Shown piece by piece: positions 1-10,464 of a stretch of 59,892 nt of DNA. Location: NCBI GenBank assembly GCA_927441425.1, contig CAKMKG010000016.1, positions 1 through 59,892 of the forward strand. Direction: 5' to 3'. Every line of letters begins with the position of its first letter. The first letter of the stretch is position 1. Made by a program: the position numbers and the translations under genes. This DNA comes from an uncultured Bacillota bacterium (GTDB lineage: Bacteria > Bacillota > Clostridia > Peptostreptococcales > Anaerovoracaceae). The notes under the pieces are model-generated. The model saw nothing but the letters and a program-made list of their open reading frames with translations, made no database searches and was not told where the DNA came from.

Positions 1-1
1 C

Positions 2-595
2 GAAACCATTTACTGTGAAGGGAAGACGCCGGAGCAGGTGGCTGCTATTATTCAAATCATGAAAGAAAATAATTCCAATGTTCTGGGAACCAGAGCCTCA
101 GTAGAGGTTTATGAGAAAGTAAGGGAGATTTCTCCCGAAGCAGTATATCATCCTCTTGCGCGCATCTTTGTCGTAAAGAAAAAAGAAGAGAGGCTTTCGG
201 AGAAGATGATCGCAGTGATTACAGCCGGTACCGCAGATATTCCTGTTGCAGAAGAAGCCGCCATTACTGCCGAGACCATGGGAAATCAAGTAGACCGCAT
301 TTTTGATGTCGGAGTGGCTGGAATCCATCGACTCTTTGCCAGACTGGACCGGATTCGAGCTGCCAATGTGATCATCGTCGTTGCAGGAATGGAGGGTGCG
401 CTTGCCAGTGTGGTCGGAGGACTTGTGGATAAGCCGGTTATCGCGGTTCCCACAAGCATAGGATACGGATCAAATTTTGGAGGAGTATCAGCGCTGCTGA
501 CCATGCTCAACAGCTGTGCTTCAGGAGTTGCGGTTGTGAATATCGATAACGGATTTGGTGCAGGGTATCTGGCATCGAATATTAATCAGCTATAA
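2..595 (+). CDS. larB: LarB, nickel-pincer cofactor biosynthesis (5' truncated by window edge)
   Basis: LarB is a carboxylase/hydrolase that acts on nicotinic acid adenine dinucleotide in the first step of nickel-pincer nucleotide synthesis. The frame is open from base 2 and 197 residues are visible; the family is about 245 residues, so the N-terminus lies outside the window. A GTG near base 38 is internal, because conserved-looking sequence continues upstream of it. The C-terminal two thirds resemble PurE-type carboxylases (glycine-rich [21 protein letters not shown]). The family's catalytic cysteine fits the Cys in LNSCASG near the end. larC starts 13 bases downstream. The cofactor serves LarA-type racemases; no larA is present in the window. 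Confidence 0.93.
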   Translation, partial: ETIYCEGKTPEQVAAIIQIMKENNSNVLGTRASVEVYEKVREISPEAVYHPLARIFVVKKKEERLSEKMIAVITAGTADIPVAEEAAITAETMGNQVDRIFDVGVAGIHRLFARLDRIRAANVIIVVAGMEGALASVVGGLVDKPVIAVPTSIGYGSNFGGVSALLTMLNSCASGVAVVNIDNGFGAGYLASNINQL

Positions 596-608
596 GAGAG
601 GAGCTTTA

Positions 609-1928
609 ATGGAGAGAATCTTATACTTTGATTGCTTTGCAGGAATCAGCGGAGATATGACCATAGGGGCACTGATTGATTTGGGTCTTGATCCTTCTGC
701 TGTAATAGAAGAAATCAAAAAGCTCGGTGTCAAAGGGTATGATATAGAGATGAAAAAGGTAAGCCGCTTTTCCATCATAGGAACCGATGTGAGCGTTACT
801 CTGAACGGAGAGTCAGACTGCATTCATGCCCATGAGGAAGCTACGGAGCAGGAACAAGGCGCCCACAAACATGAGGGTAGCCACCCTCACAAAGGCCAGC
901 ATCACCATGATCATAAAGAAAGAAGCCTTGCGGACATCGTTCATATCATTCATTCCAGCCAGATCAGCGATAAGGCAAAGGAGCTTTCTATTGCAGTCTT
1001 TACGGAAATCGCAATCGCTGAAGCCGCCGTTCATGGGAAAAAGATCGAAGAAGTCCATTTCCACGAGGTGGGAGCAATTGACTCCATCGTAGATATCGTC
1101 GGTGCCGCAATCTGTATCGACATGCTGAAGGTGGACAGGGTCTGCTGTTCCCCTGTTCATGAGGGGCAGGGTTTTATTCGCTGCAAGCACGGAATCCTTC
1201 CTGTCCCTGTACCGGCTGTGATCAAGATGCTGGAGGGCAGTAGGATTTCTATCGTTACGGAGGATATCCAGGCGGAATTGGTTACGCCAACTGGCTTTGG
1301 CATCCTGAAGACGGTAACGGAGCACTGCGGAAAAATGCCTGAGATGCGCGTGGAAAAGGTCGGATATGGCTTTGGTAAGACAGATACGGGCAGGTTGAAT
1401 GCCCTTCGTGTGATACTGGGGACGAAAGACCACCGGCCGGAGGAACGGTTACCGGAGCGGGAGGAAGACAGGGTGCGTGACAGGATCACTCTGCTGGAGA
1501 CCAACATTGATAATACAACCGGTGAGATGCTGGGATACACCATGGAAAGACTTATGAAGGCAGGTGCACTGGATGTATACTTTACGCCGATTCAGATGAA
1601 GAAGAATCGTCCGGCGGTCATCCTGTCGGTGCTCAGTAAAACGGAAAATACGGAATTGCTTTCCGATATCATATTCAGGGAAACCGCTACGATAGGGATC
1701 CGGCTGCAGGAGCTGGAGCGGATTACCTTAAAAAGAGAGATCAGAACGTTGAGAACTGAGCTGGGAGAGGTCCGCGTGAAATTGGTTATCGTCCGAGGGC
1801 TGGAGCGAATCCAGCCGGAATACCAAGACTGCGCAAGATTAGCAGAGGAAAACAATCTCTCATTCAGTGAAGTTTATGAAATAGTAAAGAGGTGTTATTA
1901 TGGAAAAAAATTTAGCGAAAACCTATAG
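609..1928 (+). CDS. larC: LarC, nickel insertion enzyme for the pincer cofactor
   Basis: LarC inserts nickel into pyridinium-3,5-bisthiocarboxylic acid mononucleotide, the last step of pincer cofactor synthesis. I chose the ATG at 609, preceded by GAGGAG, over an upstream in-frame start inside larB; this gives 439 residues. The N-terminus ([17 protein letters not shown]) is typical. A histidine-rich stretch at about residues 71-104 is a likely nickel store or delivery loop. The motif [12 protein letters not shown] follows. In some lactobacilli larC is split in two and joined by ribosomal frameshifting; here it is one uninterrupted frame. The 3' end overlaps valS by 29 bases, which suggests translational coupling. 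Confidence 0.93.
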   Translation: MERILYFDCFAGISGDMTIGALIDLGLDPSAVIEEIKKLGVKGYDIEMKKVSRFSIIGTDVSVTLNGESDCIHAHEEATEQEQGAHKHEGSHPHKGQHHHDHKERSLADIVHIIHSSQISDKAKELSIAVFTEIAIAEAAVHGKKIEEVHFHEVGAIDSIVDIVGAAICIDMLKVDRVCCSPVHEGQGFIRCKHGILPVPVPAVIKMLEGSRISIVTEDIQAELVTPTGFGILKTVTEHCGKMPEMRVEKVGYGFGKTDTGRLNALRVILGTKDHRPEERLPEREEDRVRDRITLLETNIDNTTGEMLGYTMERLMKAGALDVYFTPIQMKKNRPAVILSVLSKTENTELLSDIIFRETATIGIRLQELERITLKREIRTLRTELGEVRVKLVIVRGLERIQPEYQDCARLAEENNLSFSEVYEIVKRCYYGKKFSENL

Positions 1929-4596
1929 TCCAAAGGATTTTGAAGATAGGATCTATGAAAAATGGGAAAAGAGCGGAGCGTTCAAAGCCATCAGAGATCC
2001 GAACAAAAAACCGTTTACCATTGTCATGCCGCCGCCGAATATTACCGGTCAGCTTCACATGGGTCATGCCCTGGATCAGACCTTGCAGGATGTCCTGACA
2101 CGATGGAAGAGAATGCAGGGCTTCAGCGCGCTATGGCTTCCGGGAACGGATCATGCCAGTATCGCCACAGAGGTCAAAGTAGCGGATAAAATCAGAAATG
2201 AAGAAGGAATCACCAAGGAAGAACTGGGCAGAGAAGAATTCCTGAAACGAGCATGGGAATGGAAGCACCTTTATGGAAGCAGGATCACCGAGCAGGTAAG
2301 AAAACTGGGAAACTCCTGTGACTGGGAAAGAGAGCGCTTTACCATGGATGAGGGCTGCAATAAAGCGGTCATTGAAACCTTCGTCAAGCTCTATGAAAAG
2401 GGATTGATCTATCGGGGAAACCGCCTGATCAACTGGTGTCCGAGTTGCGGTACTTCTTTGTCCGATGCCGAGGTGGAGCACGAGGATAAAACCGGAAAAT
2501 ACTATTACTTCAGATATCCCGGTGCAGATGGAAGCGAAGGGATTTCCGTTGCGACTTCAAGACCGGAAACCATGTTCGGTGATGTAGCCATCGCGGTTCA
2601 TCCCGATGATGAAAGATACAAGCACCTGATCGGCAAGATGGTAGTGATTCCGCTTGTTGGCACAGAGATCCCTGTTATTGCGGATTCCTACCCGGATCCG
2701 GAAAAAGGAACCGGTGCGGTTAAAATCACGCCGGCCCACGACCCTAACGACTTTGAGGTGGGTGAGAGACACCAGCTTGACAGCCCGACCTGCATCAATG
2801 CTGATGCAACCATGGGCAAACTGGCAGGAAAGTATGAGGGCATGGACCGTTTTGACTGTAGAAAAGCATGGGTGAAGGATTTAGTGGATGCAGGCTATCT
2901 GGTAAAGATAGAAGAAAAGGTTATTCCGATTGGTGGCTGCTATCGCTGTGATACCGTCATCGAACCGAGACTCTCAGACCAGTGGTTTGTAAAAATGCAT
3001 GAATTGGCGCAGCCTGCTATTCAAGCGGCGAAGACGAAGGATCTGATTCATGTTCCGGAACGCTTTGAAAAGATCTATCTCCACTGGCTTGAGAATATAA
3101 GAGACTGGTGCATTTCCAGACAGCTCTGGTGGGGACACAGAATCCCGGCCTATTACTGTCAGGATTGCGGAGAAATGATTGTTTCTGCCACACCTCCGGA
3201 GAAGTGCGGCAAGTGTCAGAGTAGCAACTTCACGCAGGATGAAGATGTGCTTGATACCTGGTTTAGCTCCGCGTTATGGCCTTTCTCAACATTAGGTTGG
3301 CCGGAACAAACCGAGGATCTGAAATACTTCTTTCCGACGGATGTTCTGGTCACAGGCTATGATATTATCTTTTTCTGGGTTGTGAGAATGGTATTCTCCA
3401 GTCTGGAAATCATGGGAGAGGTTCCCTTTAAATATGTTTATGTTCATGGTCTGGTGAAAGATGCCGAAGGCCGCAAAATGAGTAAATCTCTGGGCAACGG
3501 TGTGGATCCATTGGAAATCATTGAGCAGTTCGGAGCGGATGCGCTGCGATTCATGTTAATGACCGGCATCACTTCGGGAAATGATATGAGATTCAAGGAG
3601 GATAAACTGGAAGCCAGCAGAAACTTTGCCAATAAGCTTTGGAATGCTTCCAGATTCGTCATCATGAATTTACAGGATGAAGATGGTGAGCTGAAAGCGA
3701 TGGCTGGAGATTCCAAAGGAATTGATCAGCTACCACTGAAGGATGAAGATAAATGGATCCTTGCCAAGGTGAATGAAGCGGTAAAAGAAGCTACTTCAAA
3801 TATGGATAAATTCGAACTATCTCTCGCCTCACAGAAGACCTATGAACTCATCTGGAATGAGTACTGCGACTGGTATATTGAGCTCGTCAAGGGCAGATTA
3901 TACGGAGACGACGAAGAGGACAAAAAGATTGCCAGATACGTGCTGGTACGTGCCTTAAAGGATATGCTGAAACTGCTTCATCCATTCATGCCCTTCATCA
4001 CGGAAGAAATCTGGGGCTTCCTGCCGAAGAATCAGGTGACGGAAGGGAACCCGGAAGGCTTTCTAATCAGAGAAGACTGGCCGATTTACGATAGCGCGCT
4101 GATCTATCAGGCGGAAGTAAAAAAGCTTGAGCTGTCCATGGAAGTCATCCGTAGCATCCGAAATATCCGTGCAGAAGCAGAAGCAGCTCCTTCCAGAAAG
4201 CTGAGCGCCGTCATTCTATCCTCTGGTAATGATTTGGAGGCGATCAAGGGCGGAGAAAGATATATCAAGAGCCTTGCCAACATAACAGATATCCAGTTTA
4301 TTACAGAGAAATCGCTGGTACCGGAGGAAGTGATGTCTGCGGTCATCGATACGGTGGAAATCTATATACCGCTGGATGACCTGCTGGACTACAAGGCGGA
4401 ATTCGAACGTCTCCAGAAAGAAAAAACCAGACTCTCCACCGAAGTGGAAAGGGTGAGGGCTAAGCTTGCCAACGAGGGCTTTGTAAGCAAGGCTCCTGAA
4501 AAGGTCATCTACGAGGAAAGAGAAAAAATGGCAAAGTATGAGGATATGCTGATCAAAATCTCAGACCGCCTTGCACTGGTTGAGAAAAAAATATGA
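1900..4596 (+). CDS. valS: Valyl-tRNA synthetase
   Basis: Class I aminoacyl-tRNA synthetase charging tRNA-Val, 898 residues, normal length. The HIGH signature appears as HMGH at residues 53-56 after PPPNITGQL, and KMSKS lies at about residue 526 ([13 protein letters not shown]). The CP1 editing domain lies between them and contains two zinc-type Cys pairs (CPSC near 172 and CQDC/CGKC near 424-444). The C-terminus has the coiled-coil arm usual in ValRS (residues ~835-898, rich in Lys and Glu). The ATG at 1900 follows an AAGAGGTG ribosome site within larC. The stop overlaps folC by 4 bases (ATGA). Confidence 0.98.
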   Translation: MEKNLAKTYSPKDFEDRIYEKWEKSGAFKAIRDPNKKPFTIVMPPPNITGQLHMGHALDQTLQDVLTRWKRMQGFSALWLPGTDHASIATEVKVADKIRNEEGITKEELGREEFLKRAWEWKHLYGSRITEQVRKLGNSCDWERERFTMDEGCNKAVIETFVKLYEKGLIYRGNRLINWCPSCGTSLSDAEVEHEDKTGKYYYFRYPGADGSEGISVATSRPETMFGDVAIAVHPDDERYKHLIGKMVVIPLVGTEIPVIADSYPDPEKGTGAVKITPAHDPNDFEVGERHQLDSPTCINADATMGKLAGKYEGMDRFDCRKAWVKDLVDAGYLVKIEEKVIPIGGCYRCDTVIEPRLSDQWFVKMHELAQPAIQAAKTKDLIHVPERFEKIYLHWLENIRDWCISRQLWWGHRIPAYYCQDCGEMIVSATPPEKCGKCQSSNFTQDEDVLDTWFSSALWPFSTLGWPEQTEDLKYFFPTDVLVTGYDIIFFWVVRMVFSSLEIMGEVPFKYVYVHGLVKDAEGRKMSKSLGNGVDPLEIIEQFGADALRFMLMTGITSGNDMRFKEDKLEASRNFANKLWNASRFVIMNLQDEDGELKAMAGDSKGIDQLPLKDEDKWILAKVNEAVKEATSNMDKFELSLASQKTYELIWNEYCDWYIELVKGRLYGDDEEDKKIARYVLVRALKDMLKLLHPFMPFITEEIWGFLPKNQVTEGNPEGFLIREDWPIYDSALIYQAEVKKLELSMEVIRSIRNIRAEAEAAPSRKLSAVILSSGNDLEAIKGGERYIKSLANITDIQFITEKSLVPEEVMSAVIDTVEIYIPLDDLLDYKAEFERLQKEKTRLSTEVERVRAKLANEGFVSKAPEKVIYEEREKMAKYEDMLIKISDRLALVEKKI

Positions 4597-5894
4597 CCTA
4601 TCAAGAGACACTTGACAGGATTCACAGCTTTCAAAAATACGGGAGCAGGCTTGGTCTGGAGCGTATGACAAATCTTATGGGACTGCTGGGCAATCCTCAG
4701 GAAACCATGCGCGTAATTCATGTTGCAGGAACCAACGGAAAAGGTTCGGTTTGCAGGTATCTTTATTCCGTACTTCAGGAAAACGGCTACAAAACGGGAC
4801 TGTATACCTCTCCATATCTGGAGAGGTTTACGGAGAGAATGGAGTATAATGGCTCGGAAATTTCGCAGGAGGATCTGATACGTTATACGGAACTGGTCTT
4901 GAAAAATGTTGATCTCATGCTTGCTGCAGGCCAGGAATCGCCTACGGAGTTTGAACTGATTACCGCCATCGCCTTTTTATATTTTTCAGAGAAGGACATA
5001 GACTATCTGATTTTAGAGGTTGGTCTTGGAGGTGCAGGAGACTCGACGAATATGGTAAGCAAGCCGGCGGCTTCAGTGATCACCTCTATCTCCTTTGATC
5101 ACATGGAATATTTAGGAGATACCTTGGAAAAAATAGCCATTGAGAAGGCCGGCATCATCAAACCCGGTGTTCCTGTGATCTTAAATGTGGAAGATAAAAA
5201 AGCCGCGGCAGTGATCCGAGAAATTGCAACTACAGCCGGCAGCAGAGTATACGAGGCCCCTGCCTCTACCTTTCAGTTGCGGGAAGTGACAGCGGACGGA
5301 TACACCTTTGATACGGAAATCGAGGGGAAGGAATATCGTAATCTTGCCATATCCATGATCGGCTTCCATCAGATCAGCAATGCAATCTGTGCCTTGACCG
5401 TTCTGGAGGTCTTAAAAAAAGATAAGAGCATTCGACTGGATCAAGACAAGCTGTATTCTGGTTTTCATAAGGCTCGGCAGGCTGGCCGGCTTGAAATCCT
5501 GCGGAAGGAGCCCTATCTAATCCTCGACGGAGCACATAACGAAGCCGGTGCCGAGGCATTAAGGATTGCACTTAAGGAGCGCTTTCCAAACTGTAGAATC
5601 CTTATGATCGTAGGCATGCTAACGGACAAAAAAATTGACAAGCTGCTGGATCAATTTTCATTGATCACAGACGATTTTATTGCAACGGAGCCGGACAATC
5701 CCAGAAAACATTCCGCTACCGATTTATGCGATAGGATTCTCAGCAGGGGAAAAAAGTGTTCTGCCATGGAAAATCCGGAGGATGTCTGCCGTTACATCAA
5801 TACGGTAACATTAGCCTATGACGTGATTGTTATTGCAGGATCGCTGTATTTGGTTGGAAAAGTAAGGGGGATATTGAATTATGAAAAAGAATAA
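4593..5894 (+). CDS. folC: Bifunctional folylpolyglutamate synthase / dihydrofolate synthase
   Basis: Mur-ligase-family enzyme that adds glutamate to dihydropteroate and folates, 433 residues, usual length. The ATP P-loop GTNGKGSV lies at about residues 45-52, and the conserved VGLGG and LILDGAHN segments follow. In Firmicutes folC commonly follows valS, as here, with ATGA overlap. Its end overlaps the lipid-kinase gene by 14 bases, so the operon continues without a break. Confidence 0.96.
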   Translation: MTYQETLDRIHSFQKYGSRLGLERMTNLMGLLGNPQETMRVIHVAGTNGKGSVCRYLYSVLQENGYKTGLYTSPYLERFTERMEYNGSEISQEDLIRYTELVLKNVDLMLAAGQESPTEFELITAIAFLYFSEKDIDYLILEVGLGGAGDSTNMVSKPAASVITSISFDHMEYLGDTLEKIAIEKAGIIKPGVPVILNVEDKKAAAVIREIATTAGSRVYEAPASTFQLREVTADGYTFDTEIEGKEYRNLAISMIGFHQISNAICALTVLEVLKKDKSIRLDQDKLYSGFHKARQAGRLEILRKEPYLILDGAHNEAGAEALRIALKERFPNCRILMIVGMLTDKKIDKLLDQFSLITDDFIATEPDNPRKHSATDLCDRILSRGKKCSAMENPEDVCRYINTVTLAYDVIVIAGSLYLVGKVRGILNYEKE

Positions 5895-6795
5895 AGTGCT
5901 CTTGTTTTATAATCCAAATGCGGGCAATGGATTGTTTAAAAGCAATCTTGATTTAATTATTGAAAAATTTCAAAAGAAAAAAATGTTTTTGGTTCCGGTA
6001 CGAGCTGACCGGAAAGGGATTCTGAATGAAGTAATGCGGGATATGAACCCCGACGAATATAGAAAAGTAATCGTCGCCGGCGGTGATGGATCGATTAATA
6101 TCATGATCAATGCGATGATGCAGTACAACGTCGATCTTCCCATCGCAATTTTTCCCTCTGGAACGGCAAATGATTTTGCTTATTATTTTGATCTTCCACA
6201 TGATCTTGAGAACATGGTCAAGATTGCGCTGGAAGAGCATTATACGTATACCGATATCGGCAGGGTCAATGACAAATATTTTGTTAATGTCGCTGCCATG
6301 GGTTTCCTTGTGGATGTTAGCCAGAAAACAGATCCAAATATTAAAAATACCCTTGGAATCATCTCTTACTATTTAAAGGGTGTTTCGGAAATTCCGAATC
6401 TAAAGCCTATCCCTGTGAAAATAACCAGCGAAGAGTACAAATCAGAGGATAGAATCTATTTCATGCTTGTCATGAATGGCCGATCTGCCGGCGGATTCAA
6501 ACGAATCGCACCTTTGGCAGAGGTGAATGACGGACTGCTTGATGTGATGCTTTTTAAGGAAATGCCGATTTTAGAGCTGGCACCGCTGCTGTTTAATGTG
6601 ATGACAGGGCAGCATCAGGAGAATAAAAATGTTGCATTCTTCCGGACCAAGAAGCTTTATGTTGAGTCGGAGCAGCAGGTCGGAACGGATATTGACGGAG
6701 AAAAGGGGGTTGATCTCCCTCTTGAGATTGAAGTCCTCCCTAAAAAATTCAGAATCAATACGGCCATGAGCAACATGGAAGGTGCCAAATGGTGA
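5881..6795 (+). CDS. Diacylglycerol/lipid kinase, DagK (YegS) family
   Basis: 304-residue cytosolic lipid kinase with the DAGK catalytic fold. NPNAGNG lies at the N-terminus, the GGDGS nucleotide-binding motif at about residues 68-72, and FPSGTANDF at about 95. Members phosphorylate diacylglycerol (DgkB) or related lipids, and the exact substrate cannot be read from sequence. It starts inside folC and overlaps coaB by 7 bases. The link to the neighbouring coenzyme genes is positional only. Confidence 0.9.
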   Translation: MKKNKVLLFYNPNAGNGLFKSNLDLIIEKFQKKKMFLVPVRADRKGILNEVMRDMNPDEYRKVIVAGGDGSINIMINAMMQYNVDLPIAIFPSGTANDFAYYFDLPHDLENMVKIALEEHYTYTDIGRVNDKYFVNVAAMGFLVDVSQKTDPNIKNTLGIISYYLKGVSEIPNLKPIPVKITSEEYKSEDRIYFMLVMNGRSAGGFKRIAPLAEVNDGLLDVMLFKEMPILELAPLLFNVMTGQHQENKNVAFFRTKKLYVESEQQVGTDIDGEKGVDLPLEIEVLPKKFRINTAMSNMEGAKW

Positions 6796-7514
6796 GGAAT
6801 ATTATTATAACCGCAGGCGGAACTTCCGAGAAAATCGATGAAGTCAGAGTAATCTCAAACTTTTCTTCCGGCAGGCTGGGCTTGGCTATTGCAAAATCCT
6901 TTCTGGAATCTGAACGCGCCAAGGTAGGTAAAATCTATTACCTGTGTGATCGGACTACGAATGCTCCATCTGATGCACGGGTTGAGACGGTTCGAGTATC
7001 GGGAGTGCAGGGATTGCTGGAGGCCTTGGAAAACCTCCTGACCACGAAGAAAATTGATGCGGTGATTCATGCGATGGCAGTCAGCGATTACACTGTGAGA
7101 CAGGTGACCACGTTGGAAGCTATCCGGACAGGGGAGGAAGACCAACCTGATAAAAAATTGGCGGCAGGGAAGCTTAGCTCTGAGATCGACGACCTTGTCA
7201 TCGTTTTGAAAAAGACACCGAAGGTGATCGGGGAAATCAAAAAGCTGCAAAGGGATACAATATTGGTTGGTTTCAAATTACTAACAAATGTGGAAAAGGA
7301 TGTTCTGATCGAGACTGGATACCAGCTATTGCAGAAAAATGACTGTAATATGGTGCTGGCCAATGATCTGACTGAAATCACCGGTGATAAGCATGTCGGT
7401 TACTTGATCTCTCAGAATAGAGCCTATGAGAAGCTGACAACGAAAAAACAGATCGCAGATGCGATCGTCAGAAATGTGGAACTACAATTAGAAGAGAAGG
7501 AGCGTGTGAGATGA
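6789..7514 (+). CDS. coaB: Phosphopantothenate-cysteine ligase (stand-alone CoaB)
   Basis: Second step from pantothenate towards coenzyme A: joins cysteine to 4'-phosphopantothenate. At 241 residues it is a single-domain enzyme, as in streptococci and enterococci, rather than the C-terminal half of a fused CoaBC. Visible family features are ITAGGTSEKIDEVR at the N-terminus, NFSSGRLG, HAMAVSDYT near residue 95, and the KL-containing loop followed by a KKTPKVI segment. It overlaps coaC by 4 bases (ATGA). The order here is coaB before coaC, the reverse of the domain order in fused CoaBC. Confidence 0.92.
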   Translation: MVRNIIITAGGTSEKIDEVRVISNFSSGRLGLAIAKSFLESERAKVGKIYYLCDRTTNAPSDARVETVRVSGVQGLLEALENLLTTKKIDAVIHAMAVSDYTVRQVTTLEAIRTGEEDQPDKKLAAGKLSSEIDDLVIVLKKTPKVIGEIKKLQRDTILVGFKLLTNVEKDVLIETGYQLLQKNDCNMVLANDLTEITGDKHVGYLISQNRAYEKLTTKKQIADAIVRNVELQLEEKERVR

Positions 7515-8065
7515 TGAAGAATATTTTGCTGTGTGTCACAGGAAGCATTGCAGCATACAAGGCCGCTGAGCTTGCCAACCGGTTTGTCAAGGATGGATAT
7601 AACGTAGATGTAATCATGAGCGACAGCGCGCTGGAGTTCATCACTCCCTTAACCTTTCAGTCCCTGACCAAGAACAAGGTATATACCTCGATGTTCAACG
7701 AGTATGAGCCGGAGCAGGTAAAGCATATCTCTCTTGCGAAAAAGGCGGATTTATGCCTTGTAGCGCCGGCCACTGCCAATATCATCGGCAAGATTGCAAG
7801 CGGTATTGCTGATGATATGGCTACAACGGTTATCATGGCTTTAGCACATGCGCCTGTTTTTATCTGCCCTGCCATGAATACCAATATGTATGAAAACCCC
7901 ATCGTTCAGAGAAATATGAAAACGCTGGAGGAACTTGGATATCATTTTATCGAACCGAAGGAAAGCCGACTTGCCTGTGGAGATTTAGGAAAAGGTGCTT
8001 TGGCGGCTGTTGAAGATATCGTGGTAACGGTGGAAAGTCAGCTGGAAGGGAAGGAATCATCATGA
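7511..8065 (+). CDS. coaC: Phosphopantothenoylcysteine decarboxylase (stand-alone CoaC)
   Basis: FMN-dependent decarboxylase giving 4'-phosphopantetheine, 184 residues, HFCD flavoprotein fold. TGSIAAYKA lies at the N-terminus, APATANIIGKIA in the FMN region, and PAMNTNMYENP carries the conserved Asn. The late ESRLACGDLGKG segment fits the active-site cysteine flap. ATG-ATG at the start allows either codon. ATGA overlaps at both ends (with coaB and larE) indicate coupled translation. Confidence 0.94.
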   Translation: MMKNILLCVTGSIAAYKAAELANRFVKDGYNVDVIMSDSALEFITPLTFQSLTKNKVYTSMFNEYEPEQVKHISLAKKADLCLVAPATANIIGKIASGIADDMATTVIMALAHAPVFICPAMNTNMYENPIVQRNMKTLEELGYHFIEPKESRLACGDLGKGALAAVEDIVVTVESQLEGKESS

Positions 8066-8871
8066 GGGAGCTGCAAGAAAAATATCAAACGCTAAAAGAA
8101 TATTTGAAGAGTTTAGGTAGCGTAACCGTTGCTTTCTCAAGCGGTGTGGATTCTACATTTCTGCTGAAGGTGGCCCATGATGTTTTAGGGGATAAGGCAA
8201 TGGCGGTTACCGCCCGTTCATGCAGCTTTCCGGAAAGGGAATTGAAGGAAGCAATTTCTTTTGCAAAAGAGAACGGAATCCTACATAGGGTCGTTGATTC
8301 AGAGGAGCTGGAAATTGAAGGCTTCTCCGAAAATCCAGTGAACCGGTGCTATCTATGCAAGCATGAGCTATTTTCAAAAATGAAGGTCGTTGCTAAAAAT
8401 GAGGGATTTCATGAGGTGATAGAAGGCTCCAATATGGACGATCTGGGAGATTATCGGCCGGGACTCACCGCGATTGAGGAACTGGGTATCAAAAGTCCCT
8501 TACGGTATGCAGGGTTGACCAAAGAGGAAATCAGGCAACTGTCGAAGGAATTGGAGCTGCCCACATGGGACAAGCAGTCCTTTGCCTGCCTCTCCTCAAG
8601 ATTTCCTTACGGGCAGAGCATTACGCCGGAAAAGCTGAAGATGGTGGATGAAGCAGAGCAGCTACTGCTGGATTTAGGCTTTTCCCAAATGAGAGTCCGG
8701 CACCATGAAACTCTAGCAAGAATCGAAATCGTTGAGGAGCAATTCCCCAAACTTATGGAAAAGACAAACCGGGAACTAATTCATTCCCGACTGAAAGAGA
8801 TTGGCTTCATCTATGTTGCCCTTGATCTGATTGGATATCGTACCGGAAGTATGAATGAGACAATGAAATAA
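8062..8871 (+). CDS. larE: LarE, sulfur transferase for the nickel-pincer cofactor
   Basis: PP-loop ATP pyrophosphatase-type enzyme that adds sulfur to the pyridinium dicarboxylate precursor, 269 residues. The PP-loop SSGVDS lies at residues 26-31. Three cysteines are placed at 96 and 99 (RCYLCK) and 176 (FACLSSRFPYG). Lactobacillus plantarum LarE uses a single Cys176 as a sacrificial sulfur donor. A CxxC plus a third Cys is the pattern reported for [4Fe-4S]-dependent LarE such as that of Thermotoga maritima, so the cluster type is inferred here. It is the last gene of the operon and is followed by two hairpins. Confidence 0.94.
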   Translation: MRELQEKYQTLKEYLKSLGSVTVAFSSGVDSTFLLKVAHDVLGDKAMAVTARSCSFPERELKEAISFAKENGILHRVVDSEELEIEGFSENPVNRCYLCKHELFSKMKVVAKNEGFHEVIEGSNMDDLGDYRPGLTAIEELGIKSPLRYAGLTKEEIRQLSKELELPTWDKQSFACLSSRFPYGQSITPEKLKMVDEAEQLLLDLGFSQMRVRHHETLARIEIVEEQFPKLMEKTNRELIHSRLKEIGFIYVALDLIGYRTGSMNETMK

Positions 8872-8880
8872 AGAATTATT

Positions 8881-9033
8881 AAGCACCTGCCAGGTGTTCC
8901 AAAAGAGGCGCCTGCAGGGGGAATTCTCTTGGAAACCGCCGCCTTTGAATGCTTCGCATAAAGGCGGTGATAGGTTTCACGGTTTCTGTTGAGAATTCCC
9001 CCTGCAGGCGCTGGAGATACTTGGCAGGTGCTT
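8881..9033. repeat. Long composite hairpin, copy 1 of a conserved-core palindromic element
   Basis: Outer arms 8881-8892 and 9022-9033 pair over 12 bases. Inner arms 8908-8928 and 8991-9011 pair perfectly over 21 bases. The core 8929-8990 contains AATGCTTCGCAT and GTTTCACGGTTT, both shared exactly with the element at 31978-32074. It lies between convergent larE and oadB and is probably a bidirectional terminator or REP-like element. Confidence 0.75.
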
Positions 9034-9081
9034 TTATTTCAATTGTACGGAAATTGGGGGAGCTGCATAGATAAAAAGGTA

Positions 9082-9121
9082 GGGCCTGTGCTGATGAAGC
9101 ACAGGCCCAATATTTATTTTT
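9082..9121. terminator. Bidirectional rho-independent terminator between larE and oadB
   Basis: An 11-base perfect stem (GGGCCTGTGCT with AGCACAGGCCC, 9082-9092 and 9098-9108) is followed by a T-rich tract on the plus strand and preceded by an A-run that serves the minus strand. It can end both convergent transcripts. Confidence 0.85.
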
Positions 9122-9136
9122 GTATATTGATGAGTA

Positions 9137-10273
9137 TTAACCGAACAAGGATAACAGTATTCCTGCTGCAACGGCTGATCCGATGACGCCTGCTACATTT
9201 GGTCCCATGGCATGCATTAATAAGAAGTTTGAAGGATTAGCCTTTTGGCCTTCAACCTGGGATACGCGTGCAGCCATCGGAACTGCAGAGACGCCTGCCG
9301 AGCCGATCAAAGGATTGACTTTCCCGCCGGAGAGTACGTAAAACAGTTTGCCGAGCAGCAATCCGCCAACGGTACTGAACATGAAGGCCAATAGCCCCAA
9401 TGCGATGATTTTAATCGTCTCCGGTCTCAGGAAGGCTTCTGCGTTTGCAGTTGCGCCAACGGTAACACCGAGGAAAATGGTAACGATATTGATCATGGCA
9501 TTTTGTACGGTGCTGGATAATCTTTCCACTACTCCGGATTCCTTAAAGAGGTTCCCTAACATCAGCATACCGATGAGAGGTGCAACTGACGGCAGTAGCA
9601 GGACGCATAATACTGTTACCAGAATCGGAAAACATACTTTTTCCAGTTTGGAAACAGGCCTGAGCTGATCCATCTTCGTTTCTCTTTCCTTCTTTGTTGT
9701 AAGCAGACGCATCAACGGCGGCTGGATCAACGGGATCAATGCCATATAGGAGTATGCTGCGATTGCAATCGCCGGCAATAGATGGGGAGCAAGCTTGGCT
9801 GTCAGATAGATTGCCGTCGGACCATCCGCCCCACCGATAATTCCGATAGAAGCAGCTTCTGCCGGCGTAAATCCAAGTGTAACTGCGATGACAAATGCAA
9901 CGGCAACTCCGAATTGGGCCGCTGCGCCTAAAAACAGACTGGAAGGCCGTGCGATCAGCGGGCCGAAGTCCGTCATCGCGCCGATTCCAAGGAATATGAG
10001 TGAAGGATATACTCCCTTTTTTACTCCCAAATATAAATAATAAAGCAATCCACCGGCTTCATCAGGTGACGCTGGTGGTTCCATCAATCCGGATAAGGGT
10101 AGATTTGCCAATAATACTCCGAATGCAATGGGCAGCAATAGCAGTGGTTCAAACTTCTTTACGATTGCCATATAAATCAGCACACATGCGATTATAATCA
10201 TCGCCAGATATTGCCATGTCAATGCAGTAAAACCCGATTCTCCCCATAGTTTTATAATAGCTTCTGTGAACAT
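9137..10273 (-). CDS. oadB: Sodium-translocating decarboxylase beta subunit
   Basis: Polytopic membrane subunit (378 residues, about 9-11 hydrophobic segments) that exports Na+ using the free energy of decarboxylating a carboxybiotin, as in oxaloacetate, methylmalonyl-CoA and glutaconyl-CoA decarboxylases. The diagnostic [11 protein letters not shown] motif, with the Asp essential for Na+ coupling, is present, as is the C-terminal [26 protein letters not shown] region. I start at 10273 because AAGGAGG lies just upstream; a further in-frame ATG at 10297 would put that ribosome site inside the gene. No carboxyltransferase or biotin carrier gene is adjacent, so the substrate is unknown. Confidence 0.93.
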   Translation of the reverse strand: MFTEAIIKLWGESGFTALTWQYLAMIIIACVLIYMAIVKKFEPLLLLPIAFGVLLANLPLSGLMEPPASPDEAGGLLYYLYLGVKKGVYPSLIFLGIGAMTDFGPLIARPSSLFLGAAAQFGVAVAFVIAVTLGFTPAEAASIGIIGGADGPTAIYLTAKLAPHLLPAIAIAAYSYMALIPLIQPPLMRLLTTKKERETKMDQLRPVSKLEKVCFPILVTVLCVLLLPSVAPLIGMLMLGNLFKESGVVERLSSTVQNAMINIVTIFLGVTVGATANAEAFLRPETIKIIALGLLAFMFSTVGGLLLGKLFYVLSGGKVNPLIGSAGVSAVPMAARVSQVEGQKANPSNFLLMHAMGPNVAGVIGSAVAAGILLSLFG

Positions 10274-10317
10274 AGTATGAATTTCCTCCTTAATCATGAG
10301 TAAAAATAGTAATTAGA

Positions 10318-10464
10318 TTATTGCGTAGTTTTTCTTCTGCCTGCACTTTCAAAATTTCTGATCCCGAATGAAAAAATCAAAATCAGAAAATACAAGGATG
10401 CCAGCACAGTAAAAACCACTACCATACAGAAAAGTCCTGTAATGAAGCTTTCAAAAATACTCAT
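10318..10464 (-). CDS. Small membrane protein, OadG-like gamma subunit
   Basis: 48-residue ORF with a strong AAGGAGG site 7 bases before ATG, 44 bases upstream of oadB on the same strand. It has one long hydrophobic segment (about residues 8-34), then a short basic tail (GRRKTTQ). Gamma subunits of sodium-pump decarboxylases are small single-span proteins encoded next to the beta subunit, so OadG is the best reading. Similarity beyond topology and position cannot be shown here. Confidence 0.7.
   Translation of the reverse strand: MSIFESFITGLFCMVVVFTVLASLYFLILIFSFGIRNFESAGRRKTTQ

Noticed and set aside
813..1433. 206-codon minus-strand ORF inside larC
   Set aside because: It is a shadow of a strongly supported gene; the composition follows the larC codons in reverse.
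6789..8065. Reading coaB and coaC as a frameshifted CoaBC fusion
   Set aside because: The order is CoaB then CoaC, opposite to the fusion, each is full length for the single-domain enzymes, and they are linked by a normal ATGA overlap.
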